Source: Chitinophaga pinensis (lineage in GTDB: Bacteria > Bacteroidota > Bacteroidia > Flavobacteriales_D > Crocinitomicaceae). From it: a stretch of 64,000 nucleotides of DNA. The position numbers and the translations under genes are program-made. Numbering within the stretch: position 1 is the stretch's first letter; every line of letters starts with the position of its first letter. Location: assembly GCA_943324745.2 (NCBI GenBank), contig CALPMT020000002.1, forward strand, positions 62,001 through 126,000, read 5' to 3'. Below are positions 30,101 to 38,653 of this stretch, in pieces. A model generated the notes under the pieces. The model was not told where the DNA came from. It was given only the letters and a program-made list of their open reading frames with translations, and did not search any database.

Positions 30101-30972
30101 ACTCCTGCGTCGATAATTAAATCAATGTGCTCATCAGAAATGATTGTTTCACGATCTAAGATTACTTCATTACGTTCGATAGATACAACTTCTCCAGTAT
30201 CTTCATCAACGAAATCTTCAATCCATGTTTTTAAAACACGTGCAGCAAGTTTTCTTCCGGTTAATTTTTTCAAATTAACTTTTGTAACTTTTACTTCATC
30301 CGCTAATCCGAATATTTCTAGAATATCCTTATCAGTTTCGTATCCGATAGCACGGAACAAAGTAGTTACAGGTAATTTCTTTTTACGATCGATATAGGCA
30401 TACATAACATTGTTAATGTCCGTAGCGAATTCAATCCAAGAACCTTTAAAAGGAATAACACGAGCAGAGTATAATTTAGTACCGTTCGCATGACGACTTT
30501 GACCAAAGAATACACCTGGAGAACGGTGTAATTGAGAAACAATAACACGTTCAGCTCCGTTAACCACGAATGAACCTTTCGGAGTCATATAAGGAATCGT
30601 ACCTAAATAAACATCTTGAACAATCGTTTCAAAATCTTCATGTTCAGGATCAGTACAATATAACTTTAATTTAGCTTTCAGTGGAACACTGTAAGTTAAA
30701 CCTCTATCGATACATTCCTCAATCGTATATCTTGGTGGATCAATGAAATAATCCAAGAACTCCAAAACAAATTGATTTCTTGTATCCGTAATAGGAAAGT
30801 TTTCAGAAAATACTTTAAAAAGACCTTCACTATTTCTGTTTTCTGGAGTTGTTTCCAATTGGAAAAACTCTTGGAAGGATTTTAATTGAATATCAAGAAA
30901 ATCAGGATATTCAATTGGATTTTTGCTAGAAGCAAAATTTATTCTTGTCGATTTATTGGTTGGTGTTGCCAA
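27163..30972 (-). CDS. rpoB: DNA-directed RNA polymerase subunit beta
   Basis: Second-largest RNA polymerase subunit, 1269 residues, with the [25 protein letters not shown] opening, the rifampicin region ([34 protein letters not shown]) and the C-terminal [25 protein letters not shown]. The only start codon consistent with the conserved N-terminus is TTG at 30972 (reading MATPTNKS); in-frame DNA back to the preceding TAA has no ATG or GTG, so the TTG is a reasoned choice. The rif-region residues look wild type. Confidence 0.97.
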   Translation of the reverse strand: MATPTNKSTRINFASSKNPIEYPDFLDIQLKSFQEFFQLETTPENRNSEGLFKVFSENFPITDTRNQFVLEFLDYFIDPPRYTIEECIDRGLTYSVPLKAKLKLYCTDPEHEDFETIVQDVYLGTIPYMTPKGSFVVNGAERVIVSQLHRSPGVFFGQSRHANGTKLYSARVIPFKGSWIEFATDINNVMYAYIDRKKKLPVTTLFRAIGYETDKDILEIFGLADEVKVTKVNLKKLTGRKLAARVLKTWIEDFVDEDTGEVVSIERNEVILDRETIISDEHIDLIIDAGVKTVILHKEDVNSADFTIIYNTLQKDTSNSEKEAVEHIYRQLRNAEPPDYETAKGVFEKLFFSDTRYDLGEVGRFRLNKKLKLEDTETSRVLTKNDIICIIKYLIELINSKADVDDIDHLSNRRVRTVGEQLYAQFGVGLARMARTIRERMNVRDNEVFTPIDLINAKTLSSVINSFFGTNQLSQFMDQTNPLSEVTHKRRLSALGPGGLSRERAGFEVRDVHYTHYGRLCTIETPEGPNIGLISSLCVYAKVNKLGFIETPYRAVVDGKVKLDEPVYLTAEEEDAKMIAQANANIDDSGKFLNDVVKARFEGDFPVVNPKNLHLMDVGANQIASIAASSIPFLEHDDANRALMGSNMQRQAVPLLKPNSPIVGTGIERLVARDSRVLINAEGNGTVEYVDANEIVIRYDWNADDKLVSFDSETKHYALTKFQKTNQSTTINLKPIVKKGDKVEKGQVLCEGYATQQGELALGQNLKVAFMPWKGYNFEDAIVISEKVVRDDIFTSIHIDEYTLEVRDTKRGMEELTSDIPNVSEEATKDLDENGLIRIGAEIKEGDILIGKITPKGETDPSPEEKLLRAIFGDKAGDVKDASLKAGPSLRGVVIGKKLFSRSVKDRKSKAQDKPILESLDSDYEKDFNSLKEKLVDKLVGILGETKSNGVFNNFKEEIIKKGSKFSQKALLSIDYSIVNPANWTADSNTNTLIGRVIHNFTIKANDLLGTYKRKKFHISVGDELPAGIVKMAKVYIAKKRKLKVGDKMAGRHGNKGIVANIVRQEDMPFLADGTPVDIVLNPLGVPSRMNLGQIYETVLGWAGEKLGVKFATPIFDGATPDEINEYTDKAGVPRSGKTYLYDGGTGDRFHQTATVGVIYMLKLSHMVDDKMHARSIGPYSLITQQPLGGKAQFGGQRFGEMEVWALEAFGAANILQEILTVKSDDVMGRAKAYEAIVKGDNIPEPGIPESFNVLLHELRGLGLNISMD

Positions 30973-31016
30973 GGCTAAAACAATTAATTGAAAATTGGAC
31001 TCTTATTTACACACAT

Positions 31017-31062
31017 TTAAAAATAGGAATAGGCACAGCTATAAAGCAGTGCCTTTCCTATG
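31017..31062 (-). terminator. Attenuator hairpin between rplL and rpoB
   Basis: On the minus strand ATAGGAAAGGCAC pairs with GTGCCTATTCCTAT across a short loop and is followed by TTTTTAAA. Position between rplL and rpoB fits the partial terminator known in many bacteria that makes ribosomal protein mRNA exceed rpoBC mRNA. Confidence 0.75.
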
Positions 31063-31077
31063 TATTTTTTGTTGAAA

Positions 31078-31455
31078 TTATTTAATCTCAACTTCAGCAC
31101 CCGCCTCTACAAGAGCGTTTTTAAGTGCTTCAGCTTCGTCTTTAGAGATACCTTCTTTCAAAGTTGAAGGAGCAGCATCTACTAAATCTTTAGATTCTTT
31201 CAAACCGTTACCAGTTAATTCTTTCACTAATTTTACTACAGCAAGTTTGTTAGCACCACCAGCTTTCAAGATAACATCAAATTCAGTTTTCTCTTCAGCA
31301 GCTTCACCAGCACCAGCACCACCACCAGCAACCATAACTGCAGCAGCAGCAGCAGGCTCGATTCCGTACTCGTCTTTTAAAATTGTAGCAAGTTCATTAA
31401 CTTCTTTTACTGTAAGGTTTACTAGCGTTTCCGCGATTTGTTTTAAATCAGCCAT
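31078..31455 (-). CDS. rplL: 50S ribosomal protein L7/L12
   Basis: The 125-residue stalk protein has an N-terminal dimerisation domain ([22 protein letters not shown]), an alanine/glycine-rich hinge ([21 protein letters not shown]) and the C-terminal factor-binding domain ([41 protein letters not shown]). It recruits translational GTPases. Downstream of rplJ by 41 bases and followed by an attenuator. Confidence 0.97.
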   Translation of the reverse strand: MADLKQIAETLVNLTVKEVNELATILKDEYGIEPAAAAAVMVAGGGAGAGEAAEEKTEFDVILKAGGANKLAVVKLVKELTGNGLKESKDLVDAAPSTLKEGISKDEAEALKNALVEAGAEVEIK

Positions 31456-31496
31456 TATATTTTAGTTTAAAATTTTTAACAATTTATTTTAATTAA

Positions 31497-32018
31497 TTAC
31501 GCTCTTTCTTCAAGCGTTTTCAAGATACCTGCAATTTTACCACCTTGACCCTTAAGAGCCGAAATAACGTTTTTAGCAGGACTTTGAAGTAATCCAACAA
31601 TTTCTCCAAGAAGCTCATCTTTAGACTTAATGTTAGCAAGTGTTTCAAGTTGGTTATCTCCAATGAAGATAGCTTCACCAACAAATGCACCTTTAAGTAT
31701 AGGTTTAGCGCTTTTCTTACGGAATTCTTGGATAATTTTTGCAGGTACATTACCTACTTCTGCAAACATAATTGATGTAGGTCCAGCAAGTACTTCAGAC
31801 AATTGTCCGTAGTCAATACCTTCCACTCTTTCCATTGCTTTGTAAAGTAATGTATTTTTCACCACTTTTAAAGTTACTCCAGATTGGAAACATTTTCTAC
31901 GTAAGTTGTTAATAACTTCAACAGAAAGTTCAGAAGTATCTGCCAAATAGAATACACCAGCTTGTGTTAATTCTGCAGTCAGATCGTCTATGTATTTAGC
32001 TTTTTCTTCTTTTGTCAT
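31497..32018 (-). CDS. rplJ: 50S ribosomal protein L10
   Basis: The 173-residue stalk base protein starts MTKEEKAKYIDDLTAELTQAGVFYLADTSELSVEVINNLRRKC and contains the 23S rRNA-binding fold (VKNTLLYKAMERV); its C-terminal helix binds L7/L12 dimers. In many bacteria L10-L12 represses its own mRNA; only 12 bases separate it from rplA, so no large leader is present here. Confidence 0.96.
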   Translation of the reverse strand: MTKEEKAKYIDDLTAELTQAGVFYLADTSELSVEVINNLRRKCFQSGVTLKVVKNTLLYKAMERVEGIDYGQLSEVLAGPTSIMFAEVGNVPAKIIQEFRKKSAKPILKGAFVGEAIFIGDNQLETLANIKSKDELLGEIVGLLQSPAKNVISALKGQGGKIAGILKTLEERA

Positions 32019-32030
32019 AATTACTAAGTT

Positions 32031-32726
32031 TTAAGCTAACACAGATTTAGCATCAATTTGAATACTAGGACTCATAGTTGAAGAAATGTACAAACTTTTA
32101 ATGTAAGTACCTTTTGCTGCAGATGGTTTCAATTTGTTTAAAGCAGAAACAAGTTCAGCAGCATTATCGCGCAATTTATCACCGTCAAAGCTTGCTTTTC
32201 CGATACCTGCGTGAATGTTACCATACTTATCTACTTTAAAATCAATTTTACCAGCTTTCACTTCTTCAACAGCTTTACCAACTTCCATCGTTACAGTTCC
32301 AGTTTTTGGATTAGGCATTAAAGATCTTGGACCTAAAATTCTACCTAAAGCACCAACTTTCCCCATTACAGAAGGCATAGTGATAATAACGTCGATGTCT
32401 GTCCATCCACCTTTGATTTTTTCAATGTAGTCATCTAAACCAACGTGGTCTGCTCCTGCAGCTTTAGCCTCTGCTTCTTTGTCAGGAGTACAAAGTACAA
32501 GTACTTTAACATCCTTACCAGTTCCGTGAGGTAACGCAACAGTGCCACGAACCATTTGGTTAGCCTTTCTAGGATCAACTCCTAATCTTACACTGATATC
32601 TACAGAAGCGTCGAACTTTGTAGTTGTGATTACCTTAACTAAATCGCATGCGTCAACTAAGGTATAAGATTTAGCCAAATCTACTTTAGCCAAAACTTCT
32701 TTTCTTTTTTTAGAAATTCTTCCCAT
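32031..32726 (-). CDS. rplA: 50S ribosomal protein L1
   Basis: About 231 residues, starting [23 protein letters not shown] and containing the L1 signature region [41 protein letters not shown]. It forms the mobile L1 stalk near the E site and often represses the rplKA operon by binding the leader mRNA. A frame opening at 32735 would add MLN, but the ATG at 32726 is the family start. Confidence 0.96.
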   Translation of the reverse strand: MGRISKKRKEVLAKVDLAKSYTLVDACDLVKVITTTKFDASVDISVRLGVDPRKANQMVRGTVALPHGTGKDVKVLVLCTPDKEAEAKAAGADHVGLDDYIEKIKGGWTDIDVIITMPSVMGKVGALGRILGPRSLMPNPKTGTVTMEVGKAVEEVKAGKIDFKVDKYGNIHAGIGKASFDGDKLRDNAAELVSALNKLKPSAAKGTYIKSLYISSTMSPSIQIDAKSVLA

Positions 32727-32734
32727 GTTTAACA

Positions 32735-33181
32735 CTATTTAGTTCTAGGTGCATCACCACCTTTAACAGTTACACCCATACTTCTTGCCGTTCCAGCAAC
32801 CATTGACATTGCTGCATCCACTGTAAAACAGTTTAAGTCAGGCATTTTGTCTTCTGCGATTGTTTTAACTTGATCCCAAGTCATAGATCCAACTTTAGTT
32901 TTGTTTGGCATAGCCGAACCTTTCTTAAGTTTAACAGTATCCATAATTTGAATCGCTGTTGGAGGCGTTTTGATAACAAAATCAAAAGATTTATCACTGT
33001 AAACAGTGATAACACATGGTAAAACCTTTCCTGGCTTATCCTGCGTTCTAGCATTGTATTGCTTGCAGAATTCCATAATGTTAACCCCTTTTGCACCTAG
33101 TGCGGGACCAACTGGAGGAGCTGGATTGGCTGCACCACCTTTGATCTGTAATTTGATCAATGCTGCTACTTCTTTAGCCAT
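32735..33181 (-). CDS. rplK: 50S ribosomal protein L11
   Basis: The 148-residue protein has the N-terminal [39 protein letters not shown] with the proline-rich linker that contacts release factors and EF-G, and the C-terminal rRNA-binding [24 protein letters not shown]. It lies in the order nusG-rplK-rplA as usual, behind an 81-base leader that could hold an L1 operator. Confidence 0.97.
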   Translation of the reverse strand: MAKEVAALIKLQIKGGAANPAPPVGPALGAKGVNIMEFCKQYNARTQDKPGKVLPCVITVYSDKSFDFVIKTPPTAIQIMDTVKLKKGSAMPNKTKVGSMTWDQVKTIAEDKMPDLNCFTVDAAMSMVAGTARSMGVTVKGGDAPRTK

Positions 33182-33262
33182 TATATTTAAATTATGTAGT
33201 CAACGTGAACGTCAAAAGGGAAGCTTTAGACAATTGGTTCACTCCTACGGGTTAATACAAAT
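33182..33262 (-). promoter_or_regulatory. Leader between nusG and rplK, possible L1 operator
   Basis: The 81-base gap can form a stem with GTGAAC (33242-33237) and GTTCAC (33210-33205) around a 26-base loop. Autoregulatory L1 sites precede rplK in other bacteria. The stem is seen; L1 binding is inferred only from position. Confidence 0.35.
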
Positions 33263-33814
33263 TTATAATTCTTTTTCAACTTGCATGTAGCTCAACTCAA
33301 GTAAATTTTTACGGCCAAAGATTTTAACCATCACTTTAAGTTTTTTCTTATCCTCATTGATTTCATCTATAGTACCAGAGAAATTATTAAAAGGACCGTC
33401 TATTACTTTAACAGGTTCTCCAATAACGAAAGGAATTTTCATTTCTTCCTCAGTTTCTAATAATTCGTCTACCTTACCTAAGATACGGTTTACTTCAGAA
33501 AGTCTCATTGGTACAGGATCTCCTCCTTTTTCAGTGCCTAAGAAACCAATTACATTTGGAATACCTTTAATAACGTGTTCAACTTCTCCTACGAGTGAAG
33601 CCTCAATAAGTACATATCCAGGAAGATAATTCTTTTCTTTACTTATTTTTTTTCCATTTCTAATTTGGAAAACTTTTTCAGTAGGAATTAATACTTGTTC
33701 TACGAAGTCAGTTAATTTAAGTCTAGAGATTTCAAGTTCTAAGTATTCCTTCACCTTTTTCTCTTTCCCACTTACAGCACGAACAACATACCATTTCTTT
33801 TTAATCTCACTCAT
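33263..33814 (-). CDS. nusG: Transcription termination/antitermination protein NusG
   Basis: The 183-residue protein has the NGN domain ([30 protein letters not shown]) and a C-terminal KOW domain ([45 protein letters not shown]). NusG binds the RNA polymerase clamp and couples transcription to Rho or ribosomes. It follows secE by 5 bases. Confidence 0.96.
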   Translation of the reverse strand: MSEIKKKWYVVRAVSGKEKKVKEYLELEISRLKLTDFVEQVLIPTEKVFQIRNGKKISKEKNYLPGYVLIEASLVGEVEHVIKGIPNVIGFLGTEKGGDPVPMRLSEVNRILGKVDELLETEEEMKIPFVIGEPVKVIDGPFNNFSGTIDEINEDKKKLKVMVKIFGRKNLLELSYMQVEKEL

Positions 33815-33819
33815 AACGA

Positions 33820-34044
33820 TTAATTAAACAATTGGTAAATGAAACCTAATAATCCTTTCCAAGCAGACTTTTCTTCTCCTGAAATTCCGAAAACGAAATC
33901 CATAACAAAGATTAATACAGCGAAGATCAATGTTGCAATCACAACGATAATCGTATTATTTTGCAATTCTTTCCAAGTTGGCCAAGAAACGTTATGAACC
34001 ATTTCATTGACAGTCTCGTCGATGTATGTTTTAAATTTTGACAC
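33820..34044 (-). CDS. secE: Preprotein translocase subunit SecE
   Basis: A 74-residue single-span SecE: amphipathic helix (TVNEMVHNVSWPTWKELQNNTIIVV) then a membrane segment (about residues 30-50) and a short tail. It stabilises SecY in the SecYEG channel. The start codon is GTG at 34044, 18 bases after tRNA-Trp. The secE-nusG-rplKAJL-rpoBC order is the ancestral one. Confidence 0.93.
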   Translation of the reverse strand: MSKFKTYIDETVNEMVHNVSWPTWKELQNNTIIVVIATLIFAVLIFVMDFVFGISGEEKSAWKGLLGFIYQLFN

Positions 34045-34062
34045 TTTACAAAGTATTTATTT

Positions 34063-34137
34063 GCACGGGCGGTAGGGTTCGAACCCACGACCAATGGTTT
34101 TGGAGACCACTACTCTACCAGCTGAGCTACACCCGTG
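34063..34137 (-). tRNA. tRNA-Trp (anticodon CCA)
   Basis: The minus strand folds into a cloverleaf: acceptor CACGGGT/GCCCGTG, D arm GCTCAGCTGGTAGAGT, anticodon loop CTCCAAA between GTGGT and ACCAT, and GGTTCGAACC T arm. It lies between tuf and secE as in many Bacteroidota. Its first base follows the U-tract of the tuf terminator by about three bases. Confidence 0.95.
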
Positions 34138-34140
34138 TGT

Positions 34141-34164
34141 AAAAAGGGGGAACAAGTCCCCCTT
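34141..34164 (-). terminator. Terminator hairpin between tuf and tRNA-Trp
   Basis: A 7-bp stem (AAGGGGG/CCCCCTT) with a 7-base loop is followed on the minus strand by TTTAC and then immediately by the tRNA-Trp 5' end. No promoter fits in the gap, so tRNA-Trp-secE-nusG must depend on readthrough of this hairpin or a promoter inside tuf. Confidence 0.7.
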
Positions 34165-34189
34165 AATAATTTAATTTTTAATCTAGTGA

Positions 34190-35377
34190 TTAAGCGATAA
34201 TCTCAGTAACCTGACCAGCACCTACAGTTCTACCACCTTCACGGATAGCGAAACGTAAACCTTTGTCCATAGCCACAGGAACGATTAATTTCACGTTGAT
34301 TGAAACGTTATCACCTGGCATAACCATGTCACGTCCGTCTGTTAAGAAAATCTCACCAGTTACATCCGTAGTACGGAAATAAAATTGTGGACGGTATTTA
34401 TCATGGAATGGAGTGTGACGTCCACCTTCTTCTTTTTTCAACACATAAATTTCAGCTTTGAAATCTGTGTGTGGTTTAACAGTACCTGGTTTAGCGATAA
34501 CCATCCCACGTTTGATTTGAGATTTCTCAATACCACGTAATAATAGACCTACGTTGTCACCAGCTTCACCTCTATCTAAGATTTTACGGAACATTTCAAC
34601 CCCAGTACAAGTAGAAGATAATTTAACATCACCCATACCTAAGATATCAACTGCATCTCCTGTATTGATAACACCAGCTTCAATTCTTCCTGTTGCTACA
34701 GTACCACGACCTGTAATCGTGAATACATCTTCAACTGGCATTAAGAACGGTTTATCAACATCACGTGGAGGAAGTTCTATGTAAGTATCAACAGCATCCA
34801 TTAATTCGTCAACTTTAGCAACCCAAGCAGCTTCACCATTTAAAGCACCCAAAGCAGAACCTTGAATAACAGGAGTATTGTCACCATCATATTTGTAGAA
34901 AGATAACAATTCACGGATTTCCATTTCAACTAACTCAAGTAACTCAGCATCATCAACCATATCCACTTTGTTCATGAAAACAACCATTCTTGGAACACCA
35001 ACTTGGCGACCTAAAAGGATGTGCTCACGAGTTTGTGGCATTGGTCCATCAGTAGCAGCAACTACAAGGATAGCACCGTCCATTTGAGCAGCACCAGTAA
35101 CCATGTTTTTTACGTAATCCGCGTGACCTGGACAGTCAACGTGAGCATAGTGACGGTTTAATGTTTCGTACTCGATGTGAGAAGTATTGATAGTAATACC
35201 ACGTTCTTTTTCTTCTGGTGCATTATCGATAGAAGAGAAATCACGTACTGCAGCAAGACCTTTAGACGCTAATACGCTAGAGATTGCAGCAGTTAATGTT
35301 GTTTTACCGTGGTCAACGTGACCGATAGTCCCGATGTTAACGTGTGGTTTCGAACGGTTAAAATTTTCTTTAGCCAT
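34190..35377 (-). CDS. tuf: Translation elongation factor Tu
   Basis: GTPase that delivers aminoacyl-tRNA to the ribosome, 395 residues. G motifs are GHVDHGKTT, the switch threonine in [25 protein letters not shown] and GSAL, followed by the beta-barrel domains 2 and 3 ending [22 protein letters not shown]. It is embedded between four upstream tRNA genes and tRNA-Trp and ends in a terminator hairpin. Confidence 0.98.
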   Translation of the reverse strand: MAKENFNRSKPHVNIGTIGHVDHGKTTLTAAISSVLASKGLAAVRDFSSIDNAPEEKERGITINTSHIEYETLNRHYAHVDCPGHADYVKNMVTGAAQMDGAILVVAATDGPMPQTREHILLGRQVGVPRMVVFMNKVDMVDDAELLELVEMEIRELLSFYKYDGDNTPVIQGSALGALNGEAAWVAKVDELMDAVDTYIELPPRDVDKPFLMPVEDVFTITGRGTVATGRIEAGVINTGDAVDILGMGDVKLSSTCTGVEMFRKILDRGEAGDNVGLLLRGIEKSQIKRGMVIAKPGTVKPHTDFKAEIYVLKKEEGGRHTPFHDKYRPQFYFRTTDVTGEIFLTDGRDMVMPGDNVSINVKLIVPVAMDKGLRFAIREGGRTVGAGQVTEIIA

Positions 35378-35418
35378 TGTTTTTGTTACTTTTTAGTTAT
35401 TAATTAATTGCCAATTTA

Positions 35419-35426
35419 CAAATATA
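35419..35426 (-). promoter_or_regulatory. Possible additional -7 element ahead of tuf
   Basis: The minus strand reads TATATTTG (TAnnTTTG) 42 bases ahead of the tuf start. The nearest TTG is only about 12 bases upstream, not 19, so this could be a secondary tuf promoter or chance in an AT-rich gap. Confidence 0.35.
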
Positions 35427-35463
35427 CAAAATTTCACCCAATATTTGGATGAATCTCTGCATG

Positions 35464-35535
35464 AGCCAATGACGAGAATTGAACTCGTGACCTCTTCCTT
35501 ACCAAGGAAGCGCTCTACCCCTGAGCTACACCGGC
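35464..35535 (-). tRNA. tRNA-Thr (anticodon GGT)
   Basis: Cloverleaf on the minus strand: acceptor GCCGGTG/CATTGGC (with G-U pairs), D arm GCTCAGGGGTAGAGC, anticodon loop TTGGTAA between CTTCC and GGAAG, T arm GAGTTCAATTC. Anticodon GGT reads ACC/ACT. Last tRNA before tuf. Confidence 0.95.
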
Positions 35536-35551
35536 ATTCTTTTAAAAAATG

Positions 35552-35624
35552 AGCGGGAGACGAGATTCGAACTCGCGACCCTCAGCTTGGAAGGCTGACG
35601 CTCTACCAACTGAGCTACTCCCGC
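35552..35624 (-). tRNA. tRNA-Gly (anticodon TCC)
   Basis: Cloverleaf on the minus strand: acceptor GCGGGAG/CTCCCGC, D arm GCTCAGTTGGTAGAGC, anticodon loop CTTCCAA between TCAGC and GCTGA, T arm GAGTTCGAATC. Third gene of the tRNA operon. Confidence 0.95.
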
Positions 35625-35648
35625 TTATACTAAATTTTCAATGTGTTG

Positions 35649-35730
35649 TGGGGGTAGATGGACTCGAACCAACGATACCGTGAGGTGACAGATTTACAGT
35701 CTGCTGCAATAGCCACTATGCGATACCCCC
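35649..35730 (-). tRNA. tRNA-Tyr (anticodon GTA)
   Basis: Cloverleaf on the minus strand with a long variable arm typical of bacterial tRNA-Tyr: acceptor GGGGGTA/TACCCCC, anticodon loop CTGTAAA between CAGA and TCTG, T arm GGTTCGAGTCC. Second gene of the tRNA operon. Confidence 0.95.
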
Positions 35731-35733
35731 ATA

Positions 35734-35810
35734 TGGAGCCGGTGGAGGGACTCGAACCCCCGACCTGCTGATTACAAATCAGCTGCTCTAGCCAACTGAG
35801 CTACACCGGC
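35734..35810 (-). tRNA. tRNA-Thr (anticodon TGT)
   Basis: Cloverleaf on the minus strand: acceptor GCCGGTG/CACCGGC, D arm GCTCAGTTGGCTAGAGC, anticodon loop TTTGTAA between GCTGA and TCAGC, T arm GGGTTCGAGTCCC; the 3' CCA is encoded. First gene of the Thr-Tyr-Gly-Thr-tuf operon. Confidence 0.96.
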
Positions 35811-35868
35811 ACATTGAATATGGTAATTAAATTTTAAAAGAACGTTTATGTTATCCCGTTTGGGTGTG

Positions 35869-35899
35869 CAAATATATAAAGGATTTTTGTCTCACCAAA
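35869..35899 (-). promoter_or_regulatory. Promoter of the tRNA-tuf operon
   Basis: The minus strand shows TTTG (35899-35896), a 19-bp spacer and TATATTTG (35876-35869), a full match to the Bacteroidota housekeeping promoter (TTTG ... TAnnTTTG). The implied start site is 50-60 bases ahead of tRNA-Thr. It is likely the main promoter for the chain reaching into the secE-nusG-rpl-rpo region. Confidence 0.8.
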
Positions 35900-35917
35900 C
35901 ATTTAATAACTTTTTTT

Positions 35918-35956
35918 TAAAGAAAATTATAGGAAAGTTAATTTCTCTCCTATAAT
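35918..35956 (-). terminator. Terminator after hpf
   Basis: A 9-bp stem (minus ATTATAGGA/TCCTATAAT) is followed by TTTCTTT. It separates the hpf transcript from the tRNA-tuf promoter a few bases downstream. Confidence 0.7.
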
Positions 35957-35984
35957 TCAATCATTTAACTTAATAAATTTTATT

Positions 35985-36278
35985 TTATAAAGCCTTTTCT
36001 TTTTCTTTTAACACCTGTTTTCTTACTGCTTCAACAGCCAAGTCAACAGCTTCTTCAAAAGATTTAGCTTGTTTTTTAGCGAAAAGCTCTTTACCAGGAA
36101 GATGAACCTTTACTTCTCCTACTTTATTATCTATATCTGTTGTGTTTTCTAAACGGAGAAAAACTTCACCAGAAACGATATGATCATTAAATAAATTAAG
36201 CTTTCCCACTTTTTCTTCAATGTAATCCACCAACTTTTTGTCTACTGAAAAGTGAACTGCGTGTACTTTAACTTCCAT
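35985..36278 (-). CDS. hpf: Ribosome hibernation-promoting factor, short form
   Basis: About 97 residues of the HPF/RaiA (S30AE) family: MEVKVHAVHFSVDKKLVDYIEEKVGKLNLFNDHIVSGEVFLRLE, then VKVHLPGKELFAKKQAKSFEEAVDLAVEAVRKQVLKEKEK. The factor binds the decoding region of the 30S subunit in slow growth. The ATG at 36278 gives the conserved start; a longer frame reaches 36299. It overlaps or abuts the recombinase gene upstream, so they are probably cotranscribed. Confidence 0.9.
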   Translation of the reverse strand: MEVKVHAVHFSVDKKLVDYIEEKVGKLNLFNDHIVSGEVFLRLENTTDIDNKVGEVKVHLPGKELFAKKQAKSFEEAVDLAVEAVRKQVLKEKEKAL

Positions 36279-36282
36279 GTCT

Positions 36283-37173
36283 TTACTTTTTACGCCCACG
36301 AGGGTGGGACTGTGAATATATGTTGTTTAATTGTGTAAACGAACTATGGGTATATACTTGTGTTGCAGATAAATTGGCATGGCCTAATATATCTTTCAAT
36401 GTTTCAAGTCCAGCTCCGTTGTTTAACATATGCGTTGCAAATGTGTGACGAAGGATGTGTGGACTCTTTTTTTCCAAACTCGATACAAGACCAAGGTAAT
36501 AATTTATTTTTCTGTATACAAGTTTTGGGTAAAGATTTTCGCCATTAATTAAAGTAAAAAAACATTCCGAATTTATTTTGAAGGCTGATTTAAGTCGTTT
36601 AAAATTTAAAATATTAGTGTGTAAACCTTTTGTTATAGGAATGATACGTTCTTTATTTCGTTTACCAAGTATTTTAATGGTGGTTTCGGTGACATCATTC
36701 TCTTTTAACGAGATCAATTCACTCAATCTTATCCCAGTTTGATAAAAAAATTCAATCATTAAACGATCCCTTACCCCCTCAAAATCATTCGTAAAAAGTA
36801 CATCTAATTTATTTTCGTCTAATTCCGACTCCTTCATAAAGGTAGGTAATCTCTTTTCAGATTTAGGTCCTTTAATTTTAAGTAAGGGGTTATGTTCAAT
36901 AAATCCTTGTTTTAGCAACCACCGAAAGAAAGCCCTCAACGTGGATAGCTTTCTATTTACAGAACGATTACTCATCCCATCATCTATCAAATTTACAATC
37001 CAACTTCGTACGAGTTGATGATTGACTTCTTTTAACCCTTCTTCATTGGTAATTTCAATAAATTCAACAAATTGTTTAAGGTCAGTTTTATAAGAAGTTA
37101 CCGTATGCACTGAAAATCGTTTTTCAGATGTTAAGTAATTTTCAAATTGATATAAAATAAAAAAGGGAGTCAT
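36283..37173 (-). CDS. xerC: Tyrosine recombinase, XerC/XerD-like
   Basis: Site-specific recombinase of 296 residues with an N-terminal SAM-like core-binding domain (FENYLTSEKRFSVHTVTSYKTDLKQF) and catalytic residues R149 (TGIRLSEL), HILRH, a histidine in LGHANLSATQ and nucleophile Y274 (QVYTHSS). Chromosome dimer resolution is the usual role. Placement rpsU-xerC-hpf is common in Bacteroidota. Its only plausible ATG (37173-37171) lies inside the loop of the rpsU terminator hairpin. Whether this is XerC or XerD cannot be told alone. Confidence 0.88.
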   Translation of the reverse strand: MTPFFILYQFENYLTSEKRFSVHTVTSYKTDLKQFVEFIEITNEEGLKEVNHQLVRSWIVNLIDDGMSNRSVNRKLSTLRAFFRWLLKQGFIEHNPLLKIKGPKSEKRLPTFMKESELDENKLDVLFTNDFEGVRDRLMIEFFYQTGIRLSELISLKENDVTETTIKILGKRNKERIIPITKGLHTNILNFKRLKSAFKINSECFFTLINGENLYPKLVYRKINYYLGLVSSLEKKSPHILRHTFATHMLNNGAGLETLKDILGHANLSATQVYTHSSFTQLNNIYSQSHPRGRKK

Positions 37174-37183
37174 AAACTCCCTT
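37155..37183 (-). terminator. Terminator after rpsU that contains the xerC start codon
   Basis: On the minus strand AAGGGAG (37183-37177) pairs with CTCCCTT (37169-37163) around the 7-base loop TTTATGA and is followed by TTTTATTTTA. The ATG in the loop is the start of the downstream recombinase gene. Confidence 0.8.
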
Positions 37184-37206
37184 AACGTAAACTTTAAAAA
37201 AAAGTT

Positions 37207-37398
37207 TTACATTTCCAATGATTGCATTCTAGTTTTGTATGCAGCCTTAATATTGCTTTGTCTGTTAATCACAGAAGGTTTAACGAACTCTTTACGTGTT
37301 CTCAACTCAAGCATTACTTTCGTTTTATCGAATTTCTTCTTGTACTTTTTAAGCGCTCTTTCGATGTTTTCGCCTTCTTTAACTGGGATTATTAACAT
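37207..37398 (-). CDS. rpsU: 30S ribosomal protein S21
   Basis: The 63-residue basic protein MLIIPVKEGENIERALKKYKKKFDKTKVMLELRTRKEFVKPS is a standard S21, which sits near the anti-Shine-Dalgarno region of 16S rRNA. A strong promoter lies just upstream and a terminator just downstream, so it can be a single-gene transcript with readthrough into xerC-hpf. Confidence 0.95.
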   Translation of the reverse strand: MLIIPVKEGENIERALKKYKKKFDKTKVMLELRTRKEFVKPSVINRQSNIKAAYKTRMQSLEM

Positions 37399-37429
37399 AT
37401 CTTTGTTTATTAAATTCTCAAATAGGATA

Positions 37430-37460
37430 CAAATTTAGTATTAAATATTGAACTTACAAG
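37430..37460 (-). promoter_or_regulatory. Promoter of rpsU
   Basis: The minus strand shows CTTG (37460-37457), a 19-bp spacer and TAAATTTG (37437-37430), matching the Bacteroidota -33/-7 consensus with the same spacing as the tRNA promoters in this window. It lies 32 bases ahead of the rpsU start. Confidence 0.75.
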
Positions 37461-37462
37461 TA

Positions 37463-38602
37463 TTATTTTAAAATTTCTCGAGAAATTACTAATTTTTGTA
37501 TTTCTGAGGTGCCTTCGCCAATTGTACATAGTTTAGCATCTCTATAAAACTTCTCTACTGGAAAGTCTTTTGTATATCCATAACCTCCAAATATTTGCAC
37601 AGCTTCATTTGCTGTTCTAACAGCAACTTCAGACGCATAATACTTAGCAATTGCAGACTCTTTAGTCATTTTTTTCTTTTGATTTTTTAAATAAGCTGCT
37701 TGGTATAATAATAGTTCTGAAGCTTCAATTTCAGTTGCCATATCTGCTAATTTGAATGCGATAGATTGGAATTTAGATATTGGTTGACCAAATTGTTCTC
37801 TTTCTTTAGAGTATTTTAAAGCTGCTTCGTAAGCGCCTTTCGCAATACCTAATGAAAGTGCACCGATCGAGATTCTACCACCATCTAATATTTGCATTGC
37901 TTGTTTAAAGCCTTCACCTAATACTCCGATTAAATTTTCTTTTGGGATACGGCAATCATTAAAAATAAGTTCACATGTTTCTGAAGCACGCATTCCCATT
38001 TTATTTTCTTTTTTTCCAGCGCTAAAACCTGGGGTGCCTTTTTCTACGATAAATGCTGAAGTACCATCAGAAGCGCCTTTTTCACCTGTGCGAGCAATTA
38101 CAACAGCAATGTCACCTGATTTACCGTGTGTAATAAAATTTTTAGACCCGTTTAACACCCAGTGGTCGCCCTCTAAAACAGCTGTTGTATTCATCCCTCC
38201 AGCATCAGAACCTGTACCTGTTTCAGTTAAACCCCAAGCACCAATCCATTCAGCACTAGCTAATTTAGGTAAATATTTTTTCTTTTGTTCTTCAGAGCCA
38301 TGGTAATAAATATGACCAGTACATAATGAATTATGAGCAGCAACAGATAATCCAATTGAACCACAAACTTTTGCAATTTCAGAAACAACTGTTATATATT
38401 CGAAATAGGAAAATCCAGAACCACCGTATGCTTCAGGAATAAAAACTCCCATTAAACCTAGTTCTCCTAATTTCTTAAAAACATGTACAGGAAATTCTTG
38501 CGTTTCATCCCATTCCATAAAGTGAGGACGGATTTCCTTTTCAGCGAAGTCGCGCACCATTTGGGCGATCATTAGTTGGTTTTCGTTCATTTCAAAGTCC
38601 AT
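37463..38602 (-). CDS. Acyl-CoA dehydrogenase
   Basis: FAD enzyme of about 379 residues for the first step of fatty acid or branched-chain acyl-CoA oxidation. Family signatures are [19 protein letters not shown] (flavin site) and [43 protein letters not shown]; it resembles short/branched-chain acyl-CoA dehydrogenases. Electrons would pass to the electron transfer flavoprotein encoded at 51.4-53.1 kb. The ATG at 38602 is chosen over an in-frame TTG at 38608. Confidence 0.9.
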   Translation of the reverse strand: MDFEMNENQLMIAQMVRDFAEKEIRPHFMEWDETQEFPVHVFKKLGELGLMGVFIPEAYGGSGFSYFEYITVVSEIAKVCGSIGLSVAAHNSLCTGHIYYHGSEEQKKKYLPKLASAEWIGAWGLTETGTGSDAGGMNTTAVLEGDHWVLNGSKNFITHGKSGDIAVVIARTGEKGASDGTSAFIVEKGTPGFSAGKKENKMGMRASETCELIFNDCRIPKENLIGVLGEGFKQAMQILDGGRISIGALSLGIAKGAYEAALKYSKEREQFGQPISKFQSIAFKLADMATEIEASELLLYQAAYLKNQKKKMTKESAIAKYYASEVAVRTANEAVQIFGGYGYTKDFPVEKFYRDAKLCTIGEGTSEIQKLVISREILK

Positions 38603-38653
38603 ATTCAAATAAATTACGAGTTATAAAATATGATTTATCACTATTTTAAGTTT

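Noticed and set aside
36283-37173. Integrase of a mobile element
   Set aside because: The recombinase sits in a conserved rpsU-xerC-hpf setting with no att sites, phage or conjugation genes, so a chromosomal Xer role is more likely.
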